Assembly: GCA_964519585.1 (NCBI GenBank)
Contig: CAZFIO010000046.1
Location: forward strand, 1 to 13,810
Reading direction: 5' to 3'
Origin: CAZFIO01 sp964519585
Lineage (GTDB): Bacteria > Bacillota > Clostridia > Tissierellales > Tissierellaceae
Length of the DNA stretch: 13,810 bases
In this document: positions 4,823-12,274 of the stretch, piece after piece
Numbering within the stretch: position 1 is the first letter of the stretch
Layout of the letters: every line of letters starts with the position of its first letter
The notes under the pieces: model-generated
What the model was told of the DNA's origin: nothing
The model's input: only the letters and a program-made list of their open reading frames with translations
Database searches by the model: none
Made by a program: the position numbers and the translations under genes

Positions 4823-7042
4823 TTGCTAAAACTTGAAGGTACTATTGAAGATATAATATTTAGAAATGAGTCAAATGGATATACTGTAGCCAAATTAAAT
4901 ACTTCTGACGGACTAGTTACTATAGTTGGCAATGTAGCCCTGATAAATTTAGAGGAATTGGTAGAGGTTGAAGGTGACTGGGTTTACCACAATACCTTTG
5001 GTGAACAACTAAACTTTAGCTCTATCAAAACCATAGTTCCCTCCACCCTAAAGGGGATTGAAAATTATTTGGCATCTGGCCTCCTTCCCTATGTGGGACC
5101 CAAAACTGCTAAATTAATTGTAGATAGGTTTGGATTAAACTCCCTTGATACTATTCAGTACAATCCAGAAAAGCTTAAGGAAATACCAGGTATTGGAGAC
5201 AAGAAGCTGGATAGAATATCCAAGGCCTATGAAGAGCAAAGGGAGCTTAGGGATATAATGGTCTATCTACAACAGTATGATATATCTGTAAACAATGGAA
5301 TCAAAATATATAAGACCTATGGGAAAGAAACCATAAAAATCATCAGTGAGAACCCATATAGGTTATCAGAAGATGTATATGGGATAGGTTTTAAGACCGC
5401 TGATGCTATTGCTAGAAAGATGGGGATAGACTTAAATTCTCCCTATAGAGCTGAGGCTGGCTTAAGGTATATTATGCTTGAAAGTGCAGGACAAGGCCAC
5501 TGCTATCTACCCAAGGAAGAGCTGATTTCTAAGACTACAAAATTACTAGATATAGATATTGAAATCATAGAAGATTCTTTAAAAGACCTTGCATTTCGCA
5601 ATAACTTCCATCTAAAAAAAGAAGCTGAAGAGGTTATTGTTTATTATGCACCCTATCATGTAGCAGAAAACAATGTAGCTAGGAAAATTGTCGAGCTTTC
5701 AAGAGTAGAATTTGAAGATATTGAGGTAGATGTAGAAAAGAAGATAAAGGAAATTGAAGAGAAAAACAAGATAGAATTCGGGAAAAAACAAATAGATGCA
5801 ATTAAAGAATCATTAAACAATGGGCTTATGGTTATTACTGGAGGGCCAGGTACAGGAAAGACTACTACAATCAATGCCATTATAGAAATATATGAAGACC
5901 TAGGCTATAAGGTGGTTCTAGGTGCTCCTACAGGCAGGGCAGCCAAAAGGATGACTGAGACAAGTGGTAGGGAAAGTAAGACCATTCACAGACTACTGGA
6001 GTTTTCCTATATGGAAGCAGATATGGCCTTTAACAAGGATGAAGATAGTCCTTTGGATGGAGACTTGATAATCATTGATGAGGCTTCTATGATTGATATT
6101 TTACTTATGAATAGCTTACTTAAGGCTATAAATCCAGGGACTAGACTTATTTTAGTAGGGGATATAGACCAACTACCTAGTGTAGGGGCTGGAAATGTCC
6201 TAAAGGATATAATTGATTCTGAGTCTATAAGGGTTACCATGTTGGATGAAATTTTTAGGCAGGCAGAAGAAAGTATGATAATTGTAAATGCCCATAGGAT
6301 CAACAAAGGGAAAAACCCCATACTAAATAAGAAGGACAAGGACTTTTATTTTGAAAACCAGTTTGATACAGAATCCATACTTAAGACCATAATTGACTTA
6401 AATCTGGATAGGTTGCCTAAGTTTTATGATATGGATCCAATAAAAGATATCCAGGTTCTAACCCCAATGAAAAAGGGAGATGTAGGTATAAACTCCCTAA
6501 ATAAACACTTACAAAATGCCCTAAACCCTACATCTAAGGAAAAGCCAGAAAAACAAATAGGTGATGAGGTCTTTAGGCTTGGGGATAAGGTTATGCAGAT
6601 TAAGAATAACTACAATACAGAGTGGAAGATTCTTAAGGATGGGCAGGAGCTAGAAAGGGGCCAGGGCGTTTTTAATGGGGACTTTGGTTTCATTAGTCAT
6701 ATAGATAATGAGGGTATGTTTTTAACTATCCTATTTGATGATGAGAAAGAGGTAGAGTATAGCTTCAATCAATTAGATGAGGTAAAACTAGCCTATGCAA
6801 CTACAGTACACAAGTCACAAGGCAGTGAATTCCCTGTAGTTATTATGCCTATATACTGGGGACCCCCTATGCTTTTAACTAGGAATCTTATATATACAGC
6901 AATTACCAGGGCCAGGCAACTAGTGGTCCTGGTAGGTATGGAAAAATACCTGCACATGATGATTAAGAACAACAGAATAGCAAATAGGTATTCTTCTCTT
7001 GATAAAAAGATTAGGGAATCAATAAATATATTTTACAAATAG
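4823..7042 (+). CDS. recD2: RecD2-type ATP-dependent 5'-3' DNA helicase
   Basis: This 739-aa superfamily 1B helicase has the long N-terminal region typical of RecD2, the form found without RecBC. Seen in order are an N-terminal small-domain start (LEGTIEDIIFRNESNGYTVAKL) and helix-hairpin-helix segments at about 78-160 (including KEIPGIGDKK). Walker A GGPGTGKTT starts at about 340 and Walker B IIDEAS at about 417-422. Motif III is GDIDQLPSVG (446-455), VHKSQGSEF lies at 662-670, and the arginine motif YTAITRAR is at 691-698. All helicase motifs are intact. RecD2 proteins act in DNA repair and replication-fork processing. The start is TTG 4823, preceded by GGGAGGG (4810-4816). An in-frame TTG at 4793 lies inside the inverted repeat and adds unrelated residues. 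comF follows after 9 bp. Confidence 0.95.
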   Translation: MLKLEGTIEDIIFRNESNGYTVAKLNTSDGLVTIVGNVALINLEELVEVEGDWVYHNTFGEQLNFSSIKTIVPSTLKGIENYLASGLLPYVGPKTAKLIVDRFGLNSLDTIQYNPEKLKEIPGIGDKKLDRISKAYEEQRELRDIMVYLQQYDISVNNGIKIYKTYGKETIKIISENPYRLSEDVYGIGFKTADAIARKMGIDLNSPYRAEAGLRYIMLESAGQGHCYLPKEELISKTTKLLDIDIEIIEDSLKDLAFRNNFHLKKEAEEVIVYYAPYHVAENNVARKIVELSRVEFEDIEVDVEKKIKEIEEKNKIEFGKKQIDAIKESLNNGLMVITGGPGTGKTTTINAIIEIYEDLGYKVVLGAPTGRAAKRMTETSGRESKTIHRLLEFSYMEADMAFNKDEDSPLDGDLIIIDEASMIDILLMNSLLKAINPGTRLILVGDIDQLPSVGAGNVLKDIIDSESIRVTMLDEIFRQAEESMIIVNAHRINKGKNPILNKKDKDFYFENQFDTESILKTIIDLNLDRLPKFYDMDPIKDIQVLTPMKKGDVGINSLNKHLQNALNPTSKEKPEKQIGDEVFRLGDKVMQIKNNYNTEWKILKDGQELERGQGVFNGDFGFISHIDNEGMFLTILFDDEKEVEYSFNQLDEVKLAYATTVHKSQGSEFPVVIMPIYWGPPMLLTRNLIYTAITRARQLVVLVGMEKYLHMMIKNNRIANRYSSLDKKIRESINIFYK

Positions 7043-7051
7043 GGGGAAATC

Positions 7052-7798
7052 ATGGAAATCCTTAAAGCCTTCAATAGTCTGCTCTTTCCCACCAGGGACC
7101 TATGCTTTTACTGTAAGGAAAAGGCCTATGATATAGAAGGCTTTCTTTGCAAGACCTGTTTAAAAAACATTCAAATAGTAAATAGGGAATTTGAAATCAA
7201 TGCCTTCTATATAGATAGGGCATATTATTCTACTATATATAATGAGTTTATGAGAAAGCTAGTTCAGGATTTCAAATTTCATGGGAAAAGCTATTTGTAC
7301 CGACCCCTAGCCTATCTTATGTTGGAGACCCTAAATGAAATAGAAGAGGATATAGATAAAATTTTTTATGTTCCCTCCCATAGAAAGAAGGAGGCAAAAA
7401 GGGGATATAATCATGCAGAACTTTTGGCTTCCTATATTTCCAAACATAGAGATTTGCCTATATCACGAAATAATCTTGTTAAAATTAAGAATACCAGGCC
7501 ACAAAACAAACTTGACAAGAAGGAAAGGATTTTTAATTTAATTGATAGCTTTAAAGTAAGGGACAAGAGGGAAGTAAGAGGAAAAACCATACTTTTAATT
7601 GATGATATCATTACTACTGGGTCTACCATGAGGGAGTGTGCAGAAACTTTATACCTAGCAGGGGCTAAGGAAATTATTGGTCTAGCCTTAACATCTAGCC
7701 ATAAATATAGGGAATTCCATTTAGGAATTCCCTATAATATTTGCTATAAGACTTTTATTCTTGTTACACTTAAAGCCAAATTTGATACTAAAGCTTAA
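7052..7798 (+). CDS. comF: ComF-family phosphoribosyltransferase-like protein with atypical C-terminal tail
   Basis: An N-terminal zinc finger (CFYC 18-21, CKTC 33-36) precedes a phosphoribosyltransferase domain with VPSHRKKEAKRGYNHAELLA in the middle. The PRPP-binding loop LLIDDIITTGST is at about 181-192 (Asp184, Asp185). ComF proteins support natural DNA uptake, probably by helping single-stranded DNA cross the membrane. Pairing with a helicase gene fits DNA processing. AGGGGG overlapping the recD2 stop is the ribosome binding site, so the two are one operon. The usual ComF end is near residue 216 (IIGLALTSS). The last 30 residues (219-248) are encoded first by a perfect palindrome and then by a sequence matching the antisense of the yihY 3' end, so the tail looks acquired. 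Confidence 0.9.
   Translation: MEILKAFNSLLFPTRDLCFYCKEKAYDIEGFLCKTCLKNIQIVNREFEINAFYIDRAYYSTIYNEFMRKLVQDFKFHGKSYLYRPLAYLMLETLNEIEEDIDKIFYVPSHRKKEAKRGYNHAELLASYISKHRDLPISRNNLVKIKNTRPQNKLDKKERIFNLIDSFKVRDKREVRGKTILLIDDIITTGSTMRECAETLYLAGAKEIIGLALTSSHKYREFHLGIPYNICYKTFILVTLKAKFDTKA
7706..7736. repeat. Perfect 13-bp-stem palindrome inside the comF 3' end
   Basis: TATAGGGAATTCC (7706-7718) and GGAATTCCCTATA (7724-7736) flank a 5-nt ATTTA loop. No T-run follows, so it is not a standard terminator. Its right arm ends exactly where the yihY-like repeat begins (7737). Confidence 0.9.
7737..7793 (-). pseudogene. Remnant of a yihY-like gene 3' end, antisense to the comF tail
   Basis: Positions 7737-7765 match 9370-9398, in the yihY 3' end, over 29 identical bases in the same orientation. 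Weaker similarity continues to about 7793 (one 3-nt gap). Read on the minus strand in the yihY frame, this gives FGFKCNKNKSLIAN, against FGFKWNKNKSLIAN in YihY, then IIGNS and a stop. Differences upstream of the identical block include silent ones (GGT/GGC, AAA/AAG), as expected if both copies once coded for a YihY protein. It overlaps the comF coding sequence on the other strand. Confidence 0.65.
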
Positions 7799-7811
7799 GG
7801 AGATAAGGGGC

Positions 7812-7852
7812 CAAAAACCATCCTATTCTTTATAGGAAACTATAAAGGATAG
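7812..7852. terminator. Hairpin terminator, probably bidirectional, between comF and the anti-sigma gene
   Basis: A 13-bp stem (CTATTCTTTATAG at 7823-7835, CTATAAAGGATAG at 7840-7852, one wobble) encloses GAAA. Read leftward it is followed by GATGGTTTTT, a short T-run suited to ending the anti-sigma operon. Read rightward the following sequence (AATTGTCTTTAAT) is weaker but could end comF. Confidence 0.7.
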
Positions 7853-7862
7853 AATTGTCTTT

Positions 7863-7902
7863 AATAGTAAAATATGACTAACAAGTTGATTATTTTACTA
7901 TT
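7863..7902. repeat. AT-rich inverted repeat overlapping the anti-sigma stop codon
   Basis: AATAGTAAAATA (7863-7874) and TATTTTACTATT (7891-7902) are a perfect 12-bp inverted repeat with a 16-nt loop. The right arm covers the last codons and stop of the anti-sigma gene. It may protect the mRNA 3' end or help termination; there is no strong T-run. Confidence 0.6.
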
Positions 7903-8630
7903 TTAAACTCCTTTACCATCTCATCAAACCTTACCCCATGCCCTTCTGCAGCTTCTAGAAAATAATGTTGGGTAATGATGAAACTACCCTGCTGTTCATT
8001 AGATAGTACATAAATTTTAATTACTAAGCTATCCCATTTTTGTCCAGATAGTGCCCTAATGGTGAATCCATTAATTGGTTCTCTTATGGTTTCTGGCCCA
8101 TGAACTATTTCATATTTCCCCTGAATTTGAAGTTCTAAGTCCTTTATAACATCCTCTGGAGACCTATCAATCAATTGCTGGATATCCATAGATACCTCAG
8201 GTATATTATCAGGTTTATCTTTCATAATAATCTTATCCACTTCTTCCCCATCAATGAACTCATATCTTTCTTCGTCTACATAGATTATATAATTAGACTT
8301 CAGAGATTGATGTAAATTCATATTGGTTTTTTCTTTTTCGCCCTCAATTTCCTGAGTGATTTGCTTTTCAGGTACGAAAAGATCCTTTATTTGGGTGACT
8401 ATTGCATGGCCAACCTTGGTTTTTGACCCCACAAATAATATTGCTATTACAGCAGCAGTAGCTACAAGGTTGATAAAACTTCTTCTTTTGAAGTGTATTC
8501 TTTTAAAATTACTGTTTTTATTTGAATATAATCCTGTTTCAATTTTTTTCCATACCTGATTTTTATCACTTTCCGTAATGTTAATATTATCCTCTAGAGC
8601 ACTTTTAATTTTATCATCTAAATTATTCAT
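7890..8630 (-). CDS. Membrane-anchored anti-sigma factor, probable DUF4367-type sensor domain
   Basis: The 246-aa protein has a cytosolic N-terminal helical part (1-50) ending in a basic patch (FKRIHFKRR), one membrane helix (about 52-69) and an extracytoplasmic C-terminal domain (about 75-246). This is the layout of anti-sigma factors that hold an ECF sigma factor at the membrane until a surface signal releases it. The C-terminal part (from about residue 160; WDSLVIKIYV, then a final FDEMVKEFKIVK) resembles DUF4367 domains; I am only fairly sure of that name. No classical HxxxCxxC zinc anti-sigma motif is present. It starts 12 bp after the sigma gene with GAGGAGGG as ribosome binding site, so the two are cotranscribed. 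The gene is convergent with comF. Confidence 0.8.
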   Translation of the reverse strand: MNNLDDKIKSALEDNINITESDKNQVWKKIETGLYSNKNSNFKRIHFKRRSFINLVATAAVIAILFVGSKTKVGHAIVTQIKDLFVPEKQITQEIEGEKEKTNMNLHQSLKSNYIIYVDEERYEFIDGEEVDKIIMKDKPDNIPEVSMDIQQLIDRSPEDVIKDLELQIQGKYEIVHGPETIREPINGFTIRALSGQKWDSLVIKIYVLSNEQQGSFIITQHYFLEAAEGHGVRFDEMVKEFKIVK

Positions 8631-8642
8631 TACATACCCTCC

Positions 8643-9155
8643 TCATTGTTTTGTTTCCAAGGCATTTTTTAATTTTTGTCTGCCCTGGAAAAGTCGAGAT
8701 TTTACCGTATTTATATTTAACTCCAAGGCCTTAGCTATTTCTTTTTCTGAAAAACTTTGCAAGTACTTTAAAATTAATGGTATTCGATGAATATCCCCTA
8801 ATGAATTAAGCACTTCATATATATAGGTCAAATCTTCTTGGTCTTCATTAGCAACTAATTGGTTTTCCGAAAGGGGTTCATAAGATAATTTCAATTTGGA
8901 ATCTTTTTTCAAAATACGCATACATTCATTTATCAAAATTCTATAAAGCCAAGGCTCGAAGGGCTGGTCTATATCATAGCTCGAAATATTAAGATAAACT
9001 CGGATAAATGCTTCCTGAGTAGCGTCCTTGGCTATTTCTTTATTTTTTGTGATTGCTATGGCAGTTCGTAGAGCTTTATCAATATGCATATCATATAACT
9101 CCTTAAAGCTTTCTTTATGCCCAAACTTAATATTACGTATAATATCTTTATCCAC
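8643..9155 (-). CDS. ECF-type RNA polymerase sigma factor (sigma-70 family)
   Basis: This 170-aa protein has region 2 at about 17-84 (FKELYD..., then DATQEAFIRVYLN at 44-56 and PWLYRILINEC) and region 4 at about 117-166 (LPLILKYLQ-type helix, FSEKEIAKALELNINTVKSRLFQGRQKLK). Regions 1 and 3 are absent, as in ECF sigma factors such as SigV/SigW of Bacillus. It would direct RNA polymerase to a small stress regulon when its anti-sigma partner lets go. I chose GTG 9155 as the start because AGAGGTG lies 8 nt upstream. The in-frame ATG at 9173 lacks a well-spaced site. No gene symbol is given because the ECF subgroup cannot be told from sequence alone. Confidence 0.92.
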   Translation of the reverse strand: MDKDIIRNIKFGHKESFKELYDMHIDKALRTAIAITKNKEIAKDATQEAFIRVYLNISSYDIDQPFEPWLYRILINECMRILKKDSKLKLSYEPLSENQLVANEDQEDLTYIYEVLNSLGDIHRIPLILKYLQSFSEKEIAKALELNINTVKSRLFQGRQKLKNALETKQ

Positions 9156-9214
9156 CGGGTTTTCACCTCTCATATAATTTATATTTTTACCCCTTCATAT
9201 ATATATACCTAAAA

Positions 9215-9244
9215 TATGCTGAAAAAGTTTTATTATATAATAAA
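9215..9244 (-). promoter_or_regulatory. Candidate control region of the sigma/anti-sigma operon
   Basis: TTTATTATATAATAAA (9229-9244) is a perfect 16-nt palindrome and contains a minus-strand TATAAT. Just downstream on the minus strand, AAAAC, a spacer of about 16-17 nt and GGTAT loosely resemble an ECF promoter (AAC-type -35, CGT-type -10). Autoregulation is common for ECF sigma factors, but the match is weak and the whole region is AT-rich. Confidence 0.3.
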
Positions 9245-9293
9245 TTATTTTAAAACTGAAATTAAATAATAAGTAGACTATTTTTACCAAACT

Positions 9294-9332
9294 CAAAAAA
9301 ACACCCAACATAAATTTTCATATGTTAGGTGT
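9294..9332 (-). terminator. Intrinsic terminator of the S9 peptidase-yihY operon
   Basis: On the minus strand, a 12-bp stem (ACACCTAACATA / TATGTTGGGTGT, one wobble, 8-nt loop) is followed by seven or more T residues, 6 bp beyond the yihY stop. Confidence 0.93.
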
Positions 9333-9338
9333 ATTATC

Positions 9339-10262
9339 CTATGATCCTGGTGTAGAATCTATGTGGCTCATATTTGCTATAAGACTTTTATTCTTGTTCC
9401 ATTTAAAACCAAAGATTTTAAAGTATTCTAGGGTAGCATTGATTTCTCCCCCTAGGACTATGATTATAGAACTTATATATAACCAAATTAATAAGAGTAT
9501 GATACCAACCAAACTTCCATAGGTGATAGCATATCTTCCGAAGTTATTTACATAGTAGGAAAACAATTTAGAAATACCTAGCCAACCTAGGCTGGTGAAG
9601 ATTGCTCCAGGTAGGACAGAGATGATAGAGATCCTGTATTTTTTATTTTTGCAGGGGCTAAATTTATATAAAAGAGCAAAAATCAATATCATATAGAGAA
9701 TGGGTATACTTAATCTTAGGTAACCCCAGAGATTCATCAAAAACTCTGAATCAATAATTGCAAAAATCTTGTCGGTGACTAGATCACCAAATACTAGGGT
9801 TAGGAAGACCAAGGTAATAAGGACCATCAAGCCTAGGGTAAAAATCAAGGACATGATCCTTAACCTTACAAAGGATCTTTTCTCCTTAAAATCATAGGCC
9901 ATGTTTATCGCTCTTATTACAGCTTGTATACCAGATGAAGCAGTCCATAAACCCAGTATTGCAGCAATAGATAGGAGTCCCTGGCTACTGGTTTTTGCAA
10001 TTTCCAGGGTAAAGTCAGTGATTATCTTTTGAGTTTCTATAGGTAGGTAAAATATTAATTCATTAAGAACCTCAAGCCTTACCAAGGGTGTATAGGTAAG
10101 GATATTTAAAAACACTATGATAAAAGGAAATATTGACAATATCAATGAAAAGGTTAGCTGGGCCCCTGTGGCAACAACCCTATCCTCGTCAATCCTATAT
10201 AATAATTGGTCTATGAATATTGCAGGCTTATAGGCCATAAGTTTATCCAGAAATCTATTCAT
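9339..10262 (-). CDS. YihY/BrkB-family (UPF0761) inner-membrane protein
   Basis: The 307-aa polytopic membrane protein has about six hydrophobic helices, near residues 30-56, 93-112, 134-160, 180-202, 212-236 and 243-272. Family features visible are the start VVATGAQLTFSLILSIFPFI, the segment GLWTASSGIQAVIRAINMAYD, and the C-terminal YAITYGSLVGIILLLIWLYISSIIIVLGGEINATLE. The length is normal. Some relatives were once labelled ribonuclease BN in error; the role of the family is not settled. The start ATG 10262 has AAAGGTG upstream. It lies 17 bp after the S9 peptidase gene and is the last gene of that operon. Its 3' end (9370-9420) has a partial second copy in the comF 3' end. Confidence 0.93.
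   Translation of the reverse strand: MNRFLDKLMAYKPAIFIDQLLYRIDEDRVVATGAQLTFSLILSIFPFIIVFLNILTYTPLVRLEVLNELIFYLPIETQKIITDFTLEIAKTSSQGLLSIAAILGLWTASSGIQAVIRAINMAYDFKEKRSFVRLRIMSLIFTLGLMVLITLVFLTLVFGDLVTDKIFAIIDSEFLMNLWGYLRLSIPILYMILIFALLYKFSPCKNKKYRISIISVLPGAIFTSLGWLGISKLFSYYVNNFGRYAITYGSLVGIILLLIWLYISSIIIVLGGEINATLEYFKIFGFKWNKNKSLIANMSHIDSTPGS
9370..9420. repeat. yihY 3'-end segment directly repeated at 7737-7793
   Basis: 29 bases (9370-9398) are identical to 7737-7765. The next 20 or so are similar, with a 3-nt gap. The two copies are in direct orientation and flank the sigma/anti-sigma operon. Confidence 0.85.
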
Positions 10263-10279
10263 AGATTACACACCTTTCC

Positions 10280-12253
10280 TTATTTTAAATGCTTGTTAAA
10301 CCAGGAAGTTATTTCTTCCAATCTTTTAATCCTATTCTTTGGTTTTCCAGACCTAGAAAGTTCGTGGTTTTCCTCCCTAAATATGCACAATCTTGCATCC
10401 ACGCCATGATACTTTAGGGCAGTGAACATCTGTATTCCTTCAGGCAACCAGCACCTATAGTCTTCTTCAGAATGTATAAAGAGGGTAGGGGTACAAACCC
10501 TATCTGCATATTTGAGGGGAGAATGTTCCCAGAGTTTTTCAAAGTTATCCCAGGGTGTAGCCCCAAGTTGGTCATTTACAAAATAATAACCTATATCTGT
10601 GGTGTTAAACTTAGAAATCCAATTGGAGATAGATCTTTGGGATACTGCAGCCTTAAATCTGGAAGAATGACCAATTATCCAATTAGTCATAAAGCCACCA
10701 TAAGATCCTCCTGTAACCCCTAGTCTATCTGTATCGATAAAGGGATACTTTTCCAATACCAGGTCTGTAAAATCCATAATATCTTCATAGTCAATCCTTC
10801 CATATCTTCCCCTAATATCTGCAAAAACATTGCCTCTACCATCACTACCACGAGGATTACAAAAGAATACTAGGTAGTTTTCATTGGCCCAATACTGCAT
10901 TTCATGAAAAAAGATTTCCCCGTAGGCTGTTTTGGGACCTCCATGAATATTTAAAATGGCAGGATATTTTTTCCCAGGCCTAAAGTCTATAGGCTTCATA
11001 ACCCAACCTTCTATTAGGACTTCTTCTTTTGTTTTAAAGGTTAGTTTTTCAGGGATAGATAGGGTCTTTTCCTCCATAACCCAGTCATTGAAGTGGGTAA
11101 TTTGATATTCATTTTTATCCGATAGTGAGTAGACTTCCTGTAGTCGTAAACTTCTTAAGCCTATAAAATAAACCTTATCCCTAAAAACATCTAAGGAATC
11201 AATAGAACCTTTTTTAAAGGAAAGTTTTTCAATCTTTCCATCTATATTTATCCTGTTGACAAAGGAAGAATCCCCTTCAGTAGTTACAAAATATAGGTAG
11301 TTATCATATACCTTCATGGTGGAATTTTTCCCATATCTACAGTCACTTCCAATAGAATTTTGGGTAGAAAAGTTAAAATCTTCTGCAATTTGTTCAATTA
11401 TATAGCCTTCATAGTCCACAAGGAAAAAGTGGGGATTTTCATTAATCCCATAAGACTTCATGTCAGAACCTAAAAAGATAATTTTATCCCCCAAAAAGTT
11501 TGCGTATATATATTTAAACTTATCCATAGGGGAAATCTTAACTAGCCTTTGCTGATCAAAATCATAAATTTGTAGATCTGTACTAGTATACTCCTTATCT
11601 ATGTAGGAGTTGCTAATTAGCACCATTTTTGATTTATCCTTGTTGAATTCGAAAGAATTAACATTGGTAAATTCATCTGTTATGGGCTTTAGTTTATCCT
11701 CCTTAATATTATATATATATAAGCGGTTTCTTTTTTTATTAGTAAAACCCTTGCCATTTGACCAAAAAGGTATTTCATCAACTATTTCATAGGCCTTGTC
11801 TTCCTGCTTAGATAAGTCTAAGTGTTGATTTTCTTTTATATTTGGGTCATATAGACCCCTTACAAGCAGGGTATTATCATTTAATAGTTTTATTTCATTT
11901 GCCTGTATAGGTAGTTCAAAGACTTTCCTTTCTTTTTTATCTTCCGTGGAAACTTCATAAATAGGTGTAAAGTTTTCCTTCCTTTTCTTTCCTCGACTAA
12001 CCTTCTCATCTTGGTAGGAAGAATAAAGAATAGTAGTTGAGTTTTTCCATAAAAATAGGTCTTCTTCCCCTATAAATACAAGTTGAGAAACTTTATCCTT
12101 GTTTAGGTTATAAGTAAAAATACTTGTGTCATACCTATTTTCTTCCAGATTAACACTATGGCATAGGAAAGCACCATTGGTGGCAGATGGTGAAAATTGA
12201 AAATTCGATAAAAACTTGTAGTGAGTAAAGTCATCCAAAAGTAATTTTTTCAT
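10280..12253 (-). CDS. S9-family serine peptidase (acylaminoacyl-peptidase/prolyl oligopeptidase type)
   Basis: This 657-aa protein has an N-terminal beta-propeller-like region (about 1-400, repeated strand-turn segments) and a C-terminal alpha/beta hydrolase domain. GGSYGGFMTNW carries the nucleophile Ser517, HSEEDYRC carries Asp598, and EENHELSRSGKP carries His630, so the catalytic triad is complete. HGGPKTAYGE, about 80 residues before Ser517, forms the oxyanion region. No signal peptide is seen, so it is cytosolic and probably trims short peptides, useful to an amino-acid-fermenting anaerobe. The start ATG 12253 follows GGAGGTG. It lies 21 bp after the upstream gene and 17 bp before yihY, forming an operon. 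Confidence 0.93.
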   Translation of the reverse strand: MKKLLLDDFTHYKFLSNFQFSPSATNGAFLCHSVNLEENRYDTSIFTYNLNKDKVSQLVFIGEEDLFLWKNSTTILYSSYQDEKVSRGKKRKENFTPIYEVSTEDKKERKVFELPIQANEIKLLNDNTLLVRGLYDPNIKENQHLDLSKQEDKAYEIVDEIPFWSNGKGFTNKKRNRLYIYNIKEDKLKPITDEFTNVNSFEFNKDKSKMVLISNSYIDKEYTSTDLQIYDFDQQRLVKISPMDKFKYIYANFLGDKIIFLGSDMKSYGINENPHFFLVDYEGYIIEQIAEDFNFSTQNSIGSDCRYGKNSTMKVYDNYLYFVTTEGDSSFVNRINIDGKIEKLSFKKGSIDSLDVFRDKVYFIGLRSLRLQEVYSLSDKNEYQITHFNDWVMEEKTLSIPEKLTFKTKEEVLIEGWVMKPIDFRPGKKYPAILNIHGGPKTAYGEIFFHEMQYWANENYLVFFCNPRGSDGRGNVFADIRGRYGRIDYEDIMDFTDLVLEKYPFIDTDRLGVTGGSYGGFMTNWIIGHSSRFKAAVSQRSISNWISKFNTTDIGYYFVNDQLGATPWDNFEKLWEHSPLKYADRVCTPTLFIHSEEDYRCWLPEGIQMFTALKYHGVDARLCIFREENHELSRSGKPKNRIKRLEEITSWFNKHLK

Positions 12254-12274
12254 TCCACACCTCCAGTTTCTATA

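Noticed and set aside
5656..6339. Minus-strand reading frames opposite recD2 (5656-5880 and 6007-6339)
   Set aside because: They are antisense to conserved helicase motifs, and their Ser/Ile/Phe-rich translations are typical of shadow frames.
7706..7736. Palindrome in comF read as an intrinsic terminator
   Set aside because: No T-run follows on either strand, and it sits inside the open reading frame.
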